A stretch of DNA of 64,000 bases from Arthrobacter sp. OVS8 (GCA_028370155.1 CP116670.1:2480001-2544000); one strand, 5' to 3'; positions 21,148 to 29,974 are shown, counted from the first letter of the stretch. Translations and numbers: made by a program. Notes: generated by a model not told the origin, from the letters alone.

Positions 21148-21525
21148 ATGCCGACAGGGACTACTGATGTTTGGGTTGATGCGGTGACGCCTTTGGCTCG
21201 GTGGCCCGCATGGCTCATCGGCGGTCCGTTCGCGTTTCGTCCCGCCAGCAGCCGCCCGAAAGCTGCAACCCACGTGGCTTCAACATTCGGTCAAATCGTC
21301 CTCTTCTGGGGATTCTTCCTGGTGGTGGTTCCGTGGGCCATTGCGATTCTCGAACAGCGCTGGGGCTTGGCCCTCCCATTTCCACCGTTTGCAGGTCCTG
21401 TCGGGGCCGCGGTTCTCGCACTCGCCAGCGCACTTGGCGTCTGGTCGGCAGTAGTGATGTCGACGCTTGGAGATGGCACGCCGCTGCCAGCGACGATGAC
21501 CGTCGCTTCGATGAAGATCCGTTGA
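21148..21525 (+). pseudogene. Truncated isoprenylcysteine carboxyl-methyltransferase-like membrane protein
   Basis: ATG 21148 gives 125 residues with two or three membrane spans (FGQIVLFWGFFLVVVPWAIAI as spans 1-2 region, and GPVGAAVLALASALGVWSAVV) ending in STLGDGTPLPATMTVASMKIR and a stop. The G-x-GTPLP stretch is what precedes the conserved catalytic region (of the GPYR-VRNPM type) in ICMT/PEMT-like methyltransferases, but that region is absent in all three frames afterwards. The protein therefore lacks the SAM-binding half and is probably a remnant; a short functional membrane protein cannot be excluded. The stop is 55 bases before the sigma factor start. Confidence 0.5.
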
Positions 21526-21580
21526 GCGGGAAGAAGGGCGTGCCTCGTGAACTCTTTGCGGCCAGCGGGCAATACATGGT

Positions 21581-22176
21581 GTGAGCACAGACAACGACAT
21601 CATCAGGCGGTCCCGGGACAGCCCCGCAGTTTTCGGGGAGTTGTACGACAGACACGCGTCAATCATCTACAGATACGCGGCCAGAAGGGCGGCGACTTCG
21701 CGGCCGACGATGTCACGTCCGAAACCTTTCTGGTCGCTTGGGAGCAACTCGAAACCTATGACCTTGACCGGGAGGACGCCCGGCCATGGCTCTTCGGCAT
21801 CGCCACCAATCTGCTCCGACGGCATCACCGGGCCGAAGCCAGGCTGCTGAAGGTTGCGGCTAAAGCGGCTTCACGGGACGCCGTGGGTGACGAATCGGAC
21901 CGGATTGCGGCTCAAGTGGACGCCACAATGACAACAGGGCGCATAGCTTGGGCGCTAAAGGCCATGGCCGCCATTGACCGGGAAACGCTGCTGCTCTACG
22001 CCTGGGCGGACCTGACCTACGAAGGAATCGCCCTGGCGATGGACGTTCCTGTGGGCACCGTGCGGTCCCGCCTGAACCGCGCCCGCCGGACTCTGCGGAC
22101 CCAGCTCGACCTCGAAATACTTGATGAAACGGAGAACGACCATGGACGACTTGCAGCTGCTCCGCGAAATGCGTAG
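21581..22176 (+). CDS. ECF-type RNA polymerase sigma-70 family factor
   Basis: GTG 21581 begins MSTDNDIIRRSRDSPAVFGE followed by LYDRHASIIYRYAARR, the sigma-2 region 2.1. A G is missing near 21690; repairing it gives GGDFAADDVTSETFLVAWEQ (regions 2.2-2.3) and ARPWLFGIATNLLRRHHR (2.4). Sigma-4 follows with AIDRETLLLYAWADLTYEGI and VPVGTVRSRLNRARRTL, the recognition helix. About 198 residues, normal for ECF factors. Its last codons overlap the start of the CU044_5270 gene by 35 bases, so the two are co-translated. The regulon is unknown. Confidence 0.85.
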
Positions 22177-23206
22177 GGACATCGGGTCCGCACCGCAAGC
22201 CACGTTGGCACGGGGTCGTGAAAAAGTCATGGCCAAGGTAGCCCCGGCTTCCAGCTTTGTGGCAAGGACAGACAAACACGCCAAAGGCGCTTCTAGCCCG
22301 ATCCGGTTCCGGCGCCGTGTTCTGATCGCTTCGGCAGCAGCGGCTCTGCTCGTGGGCGGAATCGTAGTGGCAGACGTTGTCAGGCCCACTGGTCCGGGAG
22401 CAACTGCCGAAGCAGCCGAGATCTTGAACAACGCAGCGGCCGCAACCATCCAGACCTCCGATCTGGCGGTGGGACCGGGCCAGTACCTGAAGGTCGAGAC
22501 GAAGGCCGTTTATTCCAGCTCGGTTTCCCGGGCCGACGGGACCACGGTCTCCTGGCTCGATACCACCGGCGGTCAGGTCTACGTTCCTGCGGACATGTCC
22601 GGCGAATGGGTGTGGAACCGTGAGCCCAGGGTACCTACTACGTTCTTCGGTGAAGGATCCAGAGCCGAAGCCCAGCGGCAGGAAGCCTCAATGAGCGAAG
22701 AAGGCTCCGCCGGTCCGCAGCTTGAGGGCATCCTTCGAGGGAAAGCCGGAGGTTTCTACGACAGCCCGCAGCAGATCATGGGAACACCGCTCTTGGAAGC
22801 GATTCGGACTTTGCCACGCGAGCCGCGGCAGCTGCTGGACCTGATCTACGAAAAGACCGAAGGCCAAGGCCCTTCGCCGGAGAGCGAGGCCCTGTCCACC
22901 ATTGCCTCCTCGCTCCGCACGGGTATTATTCCCGCCGATTTGCGGGCGGCGATGTACAAGGCGGCAGCCTTGATACCTGGTGTCGTGGTAGCAGACAAAC
23001 AGGCGACCCTCGACGGGCGCCAGGGAGTGGCCTTGGGCGTTTACTGGGGCGAGGGCAAATTCCGGGACGACATTATCGTTGACCCGACGACGGGCCTGAT
23101 GATCGGTGAGCGAATGATTTACCTTGTAGCGGAGGGTGGGATTCCAGCTAACACAGCTTCCTCCTGGACCTCCGTGAAGACCTCCGTGGTGGACGCTGCG
23201 CCCTAG
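22142..23206 (+). CDS. CU044_5270 family membrane protein, sigma-factor partner
   Basis: The start ATG 22142 (MDDLQLLREMRRDIGSAP) is preferred over TTG 22121 and ATG 22124, because GGAG lies 7-8 bases before it. Residues 1-55 are cytoplasmic, then one membrane span (RVLIASAAAALLVGGIVVADV) and a 270-residue outer domain with YLKVETKAVY near the front and QATLDGRQGVALGVY near the end. This architecture, and the position overlapping an ECF sigma gene, is the usual CU044_5270 arrangement in actinobacteria. It is likely to modulate the sigma factor, perhaps as an anti-sigma-like sensor, but no zinc-binding HxxxCxxC motif is visible. The gene is intact. Confidence 0.85.
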   Translation: MDDLQLLREMRRDIGSAPQATLARGREKVMAKVAPASSFVARTDKHAKGASSPIRFRRRVLIASAAAALLVGGIVVADVVRPTGPGATAEAAEILNNAAAATIQTSDLAVGPGQYLKVETKAVYSSSVSRADGTTVSWLDTTGGQVYVPADMSGEWVWNREPRVPTTFFGEGSRAEAQRQEASMSEEGSAGPQLEGILRGKAGGFYDSPQQIMGTPLLEAIRTLPREPRQLLDLIYEKTEGQGPSPESEALSTIASSLRTGIIPADLRAAMYKAAALIPGVVVADKQATLDGRQGVALGVYWGEGKFRDDIIVDPTTGLMIGERMIYLVAEGGIPANTASSWTSVKTSVVDAAP

Positions 23207-23231
23207 CTGCAGGCGAGAGAACTAGGCCGCG

Positions 23232-24025
23232 TCAGTCGGCCGCCGGTACCCGGTGCAATCCCAGCGTGCGGAGGTAGGCGCCGAAGCCGTGCGGCGCCCG
23301 GGCATGGATCCGGCCCGAGGTCAGGACACGCATGCTGTCGGTGGCCGTCACGGTGAAGGCACGGTTCCGGAGGCTTTGCACCAGCGTCCGGTCCTCGTGC
23401 GAGGCGAGCTTCGGGAAGCCCCGGCGGCCAGGTAGGCGGAGGCCCGGACCCCGAAGTTGGCTCCGTAGATGTGCGGGTGGTCCTCCTCGAAGGGATGCCG
23501 CTCCAACCAGCGCCGGCGCAGCTCCGCGTCCATCCCGGCGGGGTCCGGTTCCACCGAACCCAGCACGGCGTCGGCTCCGGCCTCGGCGAATTCCAGCTGG
23601 CGGACGAGCCAGTTGTCCGGAACCTGGGAGTCAGCATCGGTGTTGGCCAGCCACGTCCGTCCCGCCCACGGCGGCGGTGTCCAGCGTTTGCCGGGCGGCC
23701 TCCGCCGGGCTGTTCCGATTCCGGCGGCCCGGATGCCGGCCGCCCGGCTCGCCCCGGCATTGCGGAGGCTTACTTCGAGGGCGTGGAAGCGGCGGTCCGC
23801 CGCAACGTACTGCGCCGCGATGCCGGCGGAGCCGTCGGTGCAACTGTCCAGCACCACCGTGACGCCGACGGTTATGTCGGGCCGGGCCCGGTGCAGCGCA
23901 TCAGCGGCGCGCTGCACCGACAGCAGCGCCCGGCCAAGGTGCTCCTCCTCGTTGTGCGCGGGGAGGACGACGGCGATCCGGTCAAGGCTGTGTCCGCGGG
24001 GCAGCGGCAGGGCAAGGGCGGCCAT
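23232..24025 (-). CDS. Glycosyltransferase family 2 protein
   Basis: ATG 24025 follows the previous stop without a gap (TAGATG). The GT-A fold is clear: DRIAVVLPAHNEEEHLGRAL at the start, VVLDSCTDGSAGIA, the donor-metal motif WLANTDADSQVPDNWL, and ERHPFEEDHPHIYGANFGVR. A base is missing near 23415; repair gives GGFPKLASHEDRTLVQSLRN with the acceptor-side ED/RTL motif, and the protein ends VPAAD at 23232. About 265 residues. It is the last gene of the three-gene operon with the acyl-CoA-dehydrogenase-like and PIG-L/methyltransferase genes. Sugar donor and acceptor are unknown. Confidence 0.85.
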
Positions 24026-25455
24026 CTAGCTGTCCGTGCCCGGCACGACGGCGGCTGCCTGCCGCTGATCCGGGCCTGCCCCGGGCGCGATGAGGATTTC
24101 CAGGATGAAGTCGCGTTCCCGGTACAGCCCGGCATCGGCCCAGCGGAGCTGGCGGCGCGCGGCGGCGTGGACGGAGTCGCCGTCGAGCTCCCAGCCGGAG
24201 ACGGGGTGGCGCCAGTGGCACAAGGCCAGGGTGCCGCCGGGCAGGAGTGCGGCCTCGACCCGCTCGAACAGCTCCGCAAGTTCGTCGGGAGCGAGGTAGT
24301 AGCCCACCTCGGAGACCACGATCAGGTCGAACCTGCCGTCCGGCCAGTCCTGCGGGACGGTGAGGTGGCGGGTCCGGGCTGCGGGCAGGTGTTCAAGGCG
24401 CCGGGCGGCGTGGGCCAGCGCGGCGCTGCTCGCGTCGACGGCCAGGAAACTGGTGCAGCGTTGTGCGAGTTCCACGCTGAGCGTCCCGATCGAGCAGCCG
24501 ATCTCGAGTCCTGCAGTGTAGTTCCGGCCGGGCAGCGCCGCGAGCGTGAGGGAGCGTTTGCGGTGTTCGTACCAGCTGGTGGTGTAGTGCCAGGGGTCGT
24601 CGGTGCCCGTATGGACGGCGTCGAAAACGCCTTCCGCGTCAGCGGCGGCGTACGCACCGCTGCCGCCGGAAGCGGCCGGACGCTGCCACGCGAACGTCTC
24701 AAACGGCCGCTCAAAATGCTCCAGGAACGACGGCGGGAGCAGCACCTCGTCGCCCGGCCGGCCGGACAGGGCGCGGACCTGCGACGTGTGGGAGGCCATC
24801 GCCGCCGCCTTGGCCTGCTGCTCGGCGGGATCCAGCGGCAGACGCAGCCAGGACTGCCAGGCCGGGTCCGCGGTGTCGGCCCGGAGCCAGTACCAGATGG
24901 GGTATTCCAATAGTCCGTGGCCGCCTGCGCCGGCTGCTTCGGCGGCGGCGGAACCGAGTGTGTCGTGGTCCGTGTGGCCGTCGTGCCGGTAGGGGGCCAC
25001 CAGGGTGATCTGCTCCGCCGGCAGTCCCGACCCGGCCGTGACGTCGGCGATGGCCTGCTGCAGCGCGGACATCACCGCGGGCCGGTGTGCGGCGAGCTGG
25101 CCATCGGGCAGGGCGAGGAAGCGCCAGTCCGGATCTGGCAGCAGGTGTGTGAGCGCGCCGCTGAATTCCTGGAGCCGGACGGCGGCGAGCTGTTCCGGCG
25201 TCGTGGTGGGTGAGTCCGGGTGGGAGGCCTCCCCGCCGTGCACAGCAGCACCACCACCCGGGCGCCGAGCCGCCGCAGCCGGGCCATTAGCCCGCCGGCG
25301 CCGAGGGATTCGTCGTCCGGGTGCGCAGCCAGGACGATGAACGCCTGGCCGGCGAGTTCCCCGCCCTCGAGCGGCAGCTCCGGGAGCGCGGCGAGGCCGC
25401 TGGCTGCCCAGGCGTCCTCGCTGGTTCCGGCGTCCTGGTGCGTGAAGCTCACCAT
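24026..25455 (-). CDS. Bifunctional PIG-L family deacetylase / class I SAM-dependent methyltransferase
   Basis: ATG 25455 overlaps the end of the upstream gene by 7 bases. The N-terminal domain has FIVLAAHPDDESLGAGGLMA, the zinc-binding AHPDDE motif of LmbE/PIG-L N-deacetylases, and later APYRHDGHTDHDTLG with the HxxH-type zinc ligands. A base is missing near 25230. The C-terminal half (about residues 270-475) is a Rossmann methyltransferase with GLEIGCSIGTLSVELAQRC for SAM binding, LAVDASSAALAHAARR and DLIVVSEVGYYLAPDEL, resembling NodS-type N-methyltransferases. Removing an N-acyl group and methylating the same or a nearby amine is the simplest joint activity, but this is inference. Confidence 0.85.
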
Positions 25456-26600
25456 GGGTGGTCGCCCTTGAGCGTGAGGGCGCCGAGCTGGGCGTCGTCG
25501 CGCATGCCGTGGTGCTGGCGGATGTACAGGGAGAGGTCAGCCATCCTTTTTCCGTAGACCGGGTCGAACGCCAGCGGGCCGGGGCCGAGGTTCTGGCTGA
25601 CCAGCGTTTGGATGCGTTCGACGGCGGTGGCAGTGTTGCCGCGGACCCGCAGGGCCTCGCTCCACGCGCCGGCGCCCGAGAGGTCCCCGGCGTCGATCCG
25701 TGCGGCGGTCCGGGCGAGGTACGCGGTCAGGGCGGTGAGCGTGCGGTCGATCTCGCCGAGGTGGGCGAGTGCGAGCTGGTCCGGTTCGCGGCCGCCGTCG
25801 GCCGCCGTGAGCAGGGATTCCTTAAAGCCGCGGGCCACCGCGACGGCGCCGCCCAGCCAGCAGGCGGCCACACCCATGCCGCCCCAGGCGAAGCCGGGCC
25901 GGCGGTAGTACCAGCCGGCGTCGCCCAGGGGCACGGCCGGAACGGCGTCGAAGTGCACGGTGCCGCTGGGGATTTCCCGGAGTCCCCGGCTGGTCCATTC
26001 CGGGTCCGCGAAGCCCACGCCGGGGGCATGGAGGTCGACGGCGAAGGCGGCCCGGCCGCCGTCGTCCAGGTGGGCGGTCACGACGGCGTGGTCCAGTTGG
26101 GCGGCGAGGGAGCACCAGGGTTTGGAACCCTGCAGCAGGAAACAGCCGTCCGCCGGTTTGGCCTCGAGCCGCAGGCCCGCGGCTTCGGCTGCGAAGACAC
26201 CCCAGGCGCCGTCGAAGTGGACACCGTCAAAGTCCGGGCAGTCCCAGCCTGCCAGCGCAGCGTGGCCGGCGGCCTGGGCGAGGATCGCCGAGGCGTCCAG
26301 GTGCGGTTCGATGGCCCGGCCGGCCGCGACGTCGACGGCCGTGACGGAGGCCAGAAGCTCCCATAGGAAAGCGGTGAGGCCCTCGCCGGGTTTCGGTGCG
26401 GCGTCTCCTGCGGCTTTGGCCAGGTCCAGCAACGCCGGGACGTCGCCGACAGCGGACAGTGCGTCGTTCAGCAGGGGGTTGAGGCCTGCCAGGTCCTCCG
26501 GCGCGGAACTGATCCTCACGGCGCGGGGCCGCGGGAAGCGGAAGTCCGGTTCATTCGGCCTGTTCTCCTTCGAAGTGCGTCTGGTGCTGCCGGTGTCCAT
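25449..26600 (-). CDS. Acyl-CoA dehydrogenase-like flavoprotein
   Basis: The gene is intact at 383 residues, starting at ATG 26600. The middle shows the beta-domain FAD region (GCFLLQGSKPWCSLAAQLDH and TSRGLREIPSGTVHFDAV) and the C-terminal helical domain carries the flavin/dimer segment ERIQTLVSQNLGPGPL. It is a divergent member; I cannot place the catalytic Glu with confidence, so it may have a different oxidation chemistry or a structural role. It opens an operon with a PIG-L/methyltransferase and a GT2 gene with 7-base and zero-base junctions, so it is likely to act on the same molecule and not in general fatty acid oxidation. Confidence 0.75.
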   Translation of the reverse strand: MDTGSTRRTSKENRPNEPDFRFPRPRAVRISSAPEDLAGLNPLLNDALSAVGDVPALLDLAKAAGDAAPKPGEGLTAFLWELLASVTAVDVAAGRAIEPHLDASAILAQAAGHAALAGWDCPDFDGVHFDGAWGVFAAEAAGLRLEAKPADGCFLLQGSKPWCSLAAQLDHAVVTAHLDDGGRAAFAVDLHAPGVGFADPEWTSRGLREIPSGTVHFDAVPAVPLGDAGWYYRRPGFAWGGMGVAACWLGGAVAVARGFKESLLTAADGGREPDQLALAHLGEIDRTLTALTAYLARTAARIDAGDLSGAGAWSEALRVRGNTATAVERIQTLVSQNLGPGPLAFDPVYGKRMADLSLYIRQHHGMRDDAQLGALTLKGDHPW

Positions 26601-26715
26601 ACCGGCCGGGCGCGGCTACTGCTCGGTAGTTCCAGCCGTCCAGTAAATCTAAGCACACTTAGCACTTTCGGAAATGCGCTGCCAGCTGCCGGCCGGCGGC
26701 GCCGACTCCCGGCTG

Positions 26716-27392
26716 TTACAGCACCCGCGCCAGGGCGAAGCCGTCCCATCCTTTGGAGCCCACGGTCTGGATGACGGTGGCGTCCAGCCTCGGGTCCTCG
26801 CCGAGCATGGTCAGCGCACTGATGATGCCGGGGGCGTTGACGGTGTCCATCGACTGATCCAGCACGGCGCCTTCCCAGACCACGTTGTCCATCACGACGG
26901 CCGTGCCGGGCCTGCCCAGGCGGATGGCCCAGTCGAGGTAGTGCGGGTTGTTTTCCTTGTCCGCGTCGATGAAGACGAAGTCGAAGGGCTCCGCGCCCTC
27001 GTCGGCGAGCGCCTGCAGTGTGTCCAGCGCCGCCCCGACCCGGATCTCCACGAGGTGGCCCAGCCCGGCGGAGTCCACGTTGGCGCGGGCCACGTCGGCG
27101 TGTTTGGGGAGGTATTCGCACGTGAGCAGCCGGCCGCCGTCGGGCAGTCCCTGGGCCATCCAGATAGTGCTGAAGCCTGCCAGCGTACCGATCTCCAGCA
27201 CGCGGCGGGCACCGGAAAGCTGGACGAGCAGTTTCAGCAGCTTGCCGGCATTCGGGGCGACTTCGATCGGGGCATGCCCGCCTCGAGGGCGGTGGTGACG
27301 GCACGTTGCAGGGCGTTGTCAGGGCGGACCACGGCCTCGGAGAGGAAGTCCTCGACGGCGATCCAGCGGTCGGTGGGCTGATGCTCGAACAT
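26716..27392 (-). CDS. O-methyltransferase (catechol-type, SAM-dependent)
   Basis: ATG 27392 opens MFEHQPTDRWIAVEDFLSE. A C is missing near 27275; the repaired frame runs APNAGKLLKLLVQLSGARRV into LEIGTLAGFSTIWMAQGL, the SAM-binding motif I. DFVFIDADKENNPHYLDWAI holds the metal-binding Asp/Asn, and PGTAVVMDNVVWEGAVLD the third metal ligand region, as in the Methyltransf_3 (catechol/caffeoyl-CoA O-methyltransferase-like) family. Length of about 225 residues is normal. It lies 115 bases upstream of the acyl-CoA-dehydrogenase-like gene on the same strand and could belong to the same transcript. Substrate unknown. Confidence 0.85.
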
Positions 27393-27448
27393 GCCCCTCA
27401 GTCTTCCAGCTGGCCTGTCCCGGCGGTAGGCTCCGGGCCGTCGGGATT

Positions 27449-27823
27449 TTAGCCCGCGGCCGGGTCTCCGGCGTCCCCGAGGGCGTGCTCCAGTCGGTCC
27501 AGCTTTCCGGTGAGTTCGCCTGTATAGCCCGGCCGGATGTCCGCCTTGATTACGAGGGAAACCCGGCTGCCGTAGCGGCCCACGGCCTCGGTGGCGCGCT
27601 TTACGACGTCGAAGACTTCATCCCATTCGCCCTCGATGGTGGTGAACATCGAGTCGGTGTGGTTGGGCAGACCGGACTCACGGACGATCCGCACGGCGTC
27701 GGCGACGGCGTCGTGGACCGACGCCTCGTCCGACCGGACGGCAGCGGCAGCGGCAGCGGCGGGTGAGTCATCGGCGGTACGGACGGGACGGCCCGAGGGC
27801 GCGACGGAAAAGGCAAGCAGCAT
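27449..27823 (-). CDS. MTH1187 family thiamine-binding protein (UPF0045)
   Basis: 124 residues, intact. LLAFSVAPSG at the N-terminus and VHDAVADAVRIVRESGLPNH, then TDSMFTTIEGEWDEVFDVVK and RVSLVIKADIRPGYTGEL, match the small ferredoxin-like MTH1187/YkoF-type family that binds thiamine. A run of Ala and disordered residues (about 20-30) lies between the first strand and helix and is longer than usual. No TPP riboswitch was noticed upstream. It is 56 bases after the O-methyltransferase start on the same strand, so it would be transcribed first. Confidence 0.8.
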   Translation of the reverse strand: MLLAFSVAPSGRPVRTADDSPAAAAAAAVRSDEASVHDAVADAVRIVRESGLPNHTDSMFTTIEGEWDEVFDVVKRATEAVGRYGSRVSLVIKADIRPGYTGELTGKLDRLEHALGDAGDPAAG

Positions 27824-27976
27824 GGCACCAGTCTCGCACGTGATGCGGCCCCGTGCCGGCGTGACTGGGGGCCCGTTACTCCCCGTTGCCGGGCCTGGGC
27901 CGAGCCTAGACCAGGCCCCGGATCGTGGCCGGATCCGTCACATAAGGGACTACCCGGTAGTAACCTCCCGGCTACG

Positions 27977-27998
27977 GCTTAGCGTTGCTAACCTAAGC
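27977..27998 (+). promoter_or_regulatory. Candidate TetR operator, nested palindromes ahead of the TetR gene
   Basis: GCTTAG (27977-27982) and CTAAGC (27993-27998) bracket a second inverted pair TTAGC (27979-27983) and GCTAA (27987-27991). The element ends two bases before the ATG, and no Shine-Dalgarno site is visible, so transcript leader and operator probably coincide. Autorepression is inferred from TetR family habit. Confidence 0.5.
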
Positions 27999-28000
27999 AA

Positions 28001-28631
28001 ATGAACCGGGTAGCAGACCGCAGGCCGCTCCGCGCCGACGCCGCGCGGAACGTTGACAAGATCATCACCGCCGCCCGCCAGTGCTTCCGGGAGCACGGCC
28101 CGGAAGTCCCGCTGCAGACCATCGCCGTGACCGCCGGCGTCGGCCCGGCCACGCTGTTCAGGAACTTCGCCGACAAAGAGGAACTGGTCCTCGCTGCGCT
28201 GCACCGGCAGCTCGGACTGTTGGTCGATCCCGTCATCGAAGAGGCCTTGGCCGGGCCCGATGCCGCCGACGGCCTCTTCCGTGTCATCGACGCCCTAATG
28301 GGCGTGGCCAGCGAGGAAGCCAACCTGCTGGGAGCCGTCGCCGGCCGGCGCGGACTGCTCACCGGCATCACCGGTGACCTGATCGAATCCGTGGCCGTGC
28401 TCCTAGGCCGCGGCCAGGGGCAGGGAACCCTGCGCAGCGACATTTCCATGACGGACATGATCCGCCTGCTGGCCATGCTGATCGGCGTCGTGGACACCAT
28501 GGAGGCCGGTTCGGATGCCTGGCGCCGTCCCGTCGCCCTCGTCGAGGACGCCATCCGCACAGAGCGCCCGACGCGGCCCTCCGCCGCAGGCGCCGCTGCC
28601 GGGCACCGCGTTCGACTCTTACCTCGGCTGA
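28001..28631 (+). CDS. TetR/AcrR family transcriptional regulator
   Basis: ATG 28001 has no ribosome site, so the mRNA may be leaderless. The N-terminal helix-turn-helix reads NVDKIITAARQCFREHG then TIAVTAGVGPATLFRNFADK and EELVLAALHRQ, a standard TetR_N domain (about residues 18-65). The ligand domain follows to DMIRLLAMLIGVVDTMEAG. In the literal frame the protein continues into the next gene, but the other frame ends APLPGTAFDSYLG at TGA 28629-28631, so at least one base change near 28580 has removed the natural stop. About 208 residues after correction, the usual length. Confidence 0.8.
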
Positions 28632-28636
28632 CACCC

Positions 28637-29053
28637 GTGTCATGGGAAACCGTGGCGGGCATCGTCGGCGGGGTGCTGCTCATCTATGCCGTACTGTTGC
28701 TCCTCCTGTGGGGCTATGCGCGCCGGCACCCGGAAACGGTCGCGATGAAGGACGCACTGCGGTTGCTGCCGGACCTCCTGCGGCTCCTGCGGCGGCTGCT
28801 GGCTGACAAGTCTCTGGGCACCGGTGTGCGGATACGGCTCGCCCTGCTCTTGGTCTACCTGCTCTCGCCGATCGATATTGTGCCGGACTTCCTGCCCGTG
28901 ATCGGCTACGCGGACGACGTCATCATTGTGGCCCTGGTGCTGCGCTCGGTGATCGCGCGGGCGGGCGAGGAAGCGGTACGCAGGCACTGGCCCGGAACCC
29001 CCGACGGGCTTCAGCTCATCCTCAGGCTCGCCGGCCTCGGGGCACCGCGGTAG
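28637..29053 (+). CDS. YkvA family membrane protein (DUF1232)
   Basis: GTG 28637 lies five bases after the corrected TetR stop and shares its literal frame, producing a spurious fusion. The N-terminus has one membrane span (IVGGVLLIYAVLLLLLWGYA), and the conserved DUF1232 core is RIRLALLLVYLLSPIDIVPD followed by FLPVIGYADDVIIVALVLR, the family signature. About 138 residues. YkvA proteins have no proven function. Co-transcription with the TetR gene suggests that the regulator controls it. Confidence 0.8.
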   Translation: MSWETVAGIVGGVLLIYAVLLLLLWGYARRHPETVAMKDALRLLPDLLRLLRRLLADKSLGTGVRIRLALLLVYLLSPIDIVPDFLPVIGYADDVIIVALVLRSVIARAGEEAVRRHWPGTPDGLQLILRLAGLGAPR

Positions 29054-29057
29054 GGTC

Positions 29058-29783
29058 TCAGGCGCTGAAGGCAGCACCGGCGGGGGCGCCGTCGAACCGC
29101 CGGAGGATCTCCTCGGCCACGATCCTGAGCTTGACGTTCCTGGTGTTGGAGACCTTGGTCAGCAGCTCGAACGCTTCCGACTGCGAGCAGCGGCTCTGGG
29201 CCATCAGAATGCCGGTGGCCAGGTTGATCACGGTCCGCGACCTCATCGCCTGCAGCAGGTCCCGGCTCATGCCCTGCGCGGTTTCGAACCGGACAGCCAG
29301 CCTGACCACCTTGGCGGCCCGGACGGCGAGCGCCTCGCAGGCGGTGACGGCGACGTCGTCGAACGCCTCGGGCGACGCCGAAAAGAAGGTCAGGGTGGCC
29401 GCCGCGTCCCGGTCCTCAAGCAGCGGCACAGCGAGAACGCTGCGGTTCCCGCGTTGGGCGGCGGCCCGCTGGTACCGCCGCCATCTCGGATCCATCGTCG
29501 TGTCCGGCACCAGCACGGGTTGCCGGGTCTTACGGGCCTCCAGCCCCGGCCCCTCCGCGAGTCCGTCCTGCAAGCCTTCCAGAAACCGAGCCTCGGGGTT
29601 GCTGGAGGCCAGGACCGCCGTCCGGCGCGGCCGGGCCAACCGCACGGAGCACACTACCTCGCGGCCGGTTTCGGCTGAGGCAAACTCGGCGGCAAGAGCG
29701 GAGAGTTGGCGGAGGAAGTCCTCCAGCACGTCATTTTCGAGCAACAGATCCTGCAGACGCTCCGACAGCCGGGTTCTGAACAT
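29058..29783 (-). CDS. GAF and ANTAR domain RNA-binding regulator
   Basis: Starts at ATG 29783 (TTG 29786 is possible), overlapping the upstream stop as TGATG, with GGAGG just upstream. Residues 20-165 form a GAF sensory domain (EDRDAAATLTFFSASPEAFD near the end of it). The C-terminal 60 residues, from LLQAMRSRTVINLATGILMA to LRIVAEEILRR, are an ANTAR domain, which binds paired hairpins in nascent RNA and prevents termination. ANTAR proteins of this shape are common in actinobacteria. Intact; its RNA target is unknown. Confidence 0.85.
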   Translation of the reverse strand: MFRTRLSERLQDLLLENDVLEDFLRQLSALAAEFASAETGREVVCSVRLARPRRTAVLASSNPEARFLEGLQDGLAEGPGLEARKTRQPVLVPDTTMDPRWRRYQRAAAQRGNRSVLAVPLLEDRDAAATLTFFSASPEAFDDVAVTACEALAVRAAKVVRLAVRFETAQGMSRDLLQAMRSRTVINLATGILMAQSRCSQSEAFELLTKVSNTRNVKLRIVAEEILRRFDGAPAGAAFSA

Positions 29784-29974
29784 CAATCCTCCGCGGGCTT
29801 CTCTTTGGCCTCTTGGAGGTGGTGCTGCAGCTTCTCCTCGGCTTCCCGGCGCCGGCGCGACACATCACGAAGTTCCCTGGTGGACTCGGCTCCCGGCGGA
29901 ACGAACGGCTCGTGCGCTTTGGGATGCTGGCCCTTGCCGGGCGCAGGAGTATCCGGATCGTCTTTGTCGCTCAT
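29783..29974 (-). CDS. Small charged protein of unknown function
   Basis: 63 residues, ATG 29974, MSDKDDPDTPAPGKGQHPKA then a helical charged C-terminus (RELRDVSRRRREAEEKLQHH). No known domain. It overlaps the ANTAR gene (stop TGA 29783-29785, ATG of the next gene), so both are probably translated together. The strong start and tight junction support a real gene. Confidence 0.55.
   Translation of the reverse strand: MSDKDDPDTPAPGKGQHPKAHEPFVPPGAESTRELRDVSRRRREAEEKLQHHLQEAKEKPAED

Noticed and set aside
27824..28000. TPP riboswitch ahead of the thiamine-binding gene
   Set aside because: The conserved CUGAGA core is not present on the minus strand upstream of 27823.
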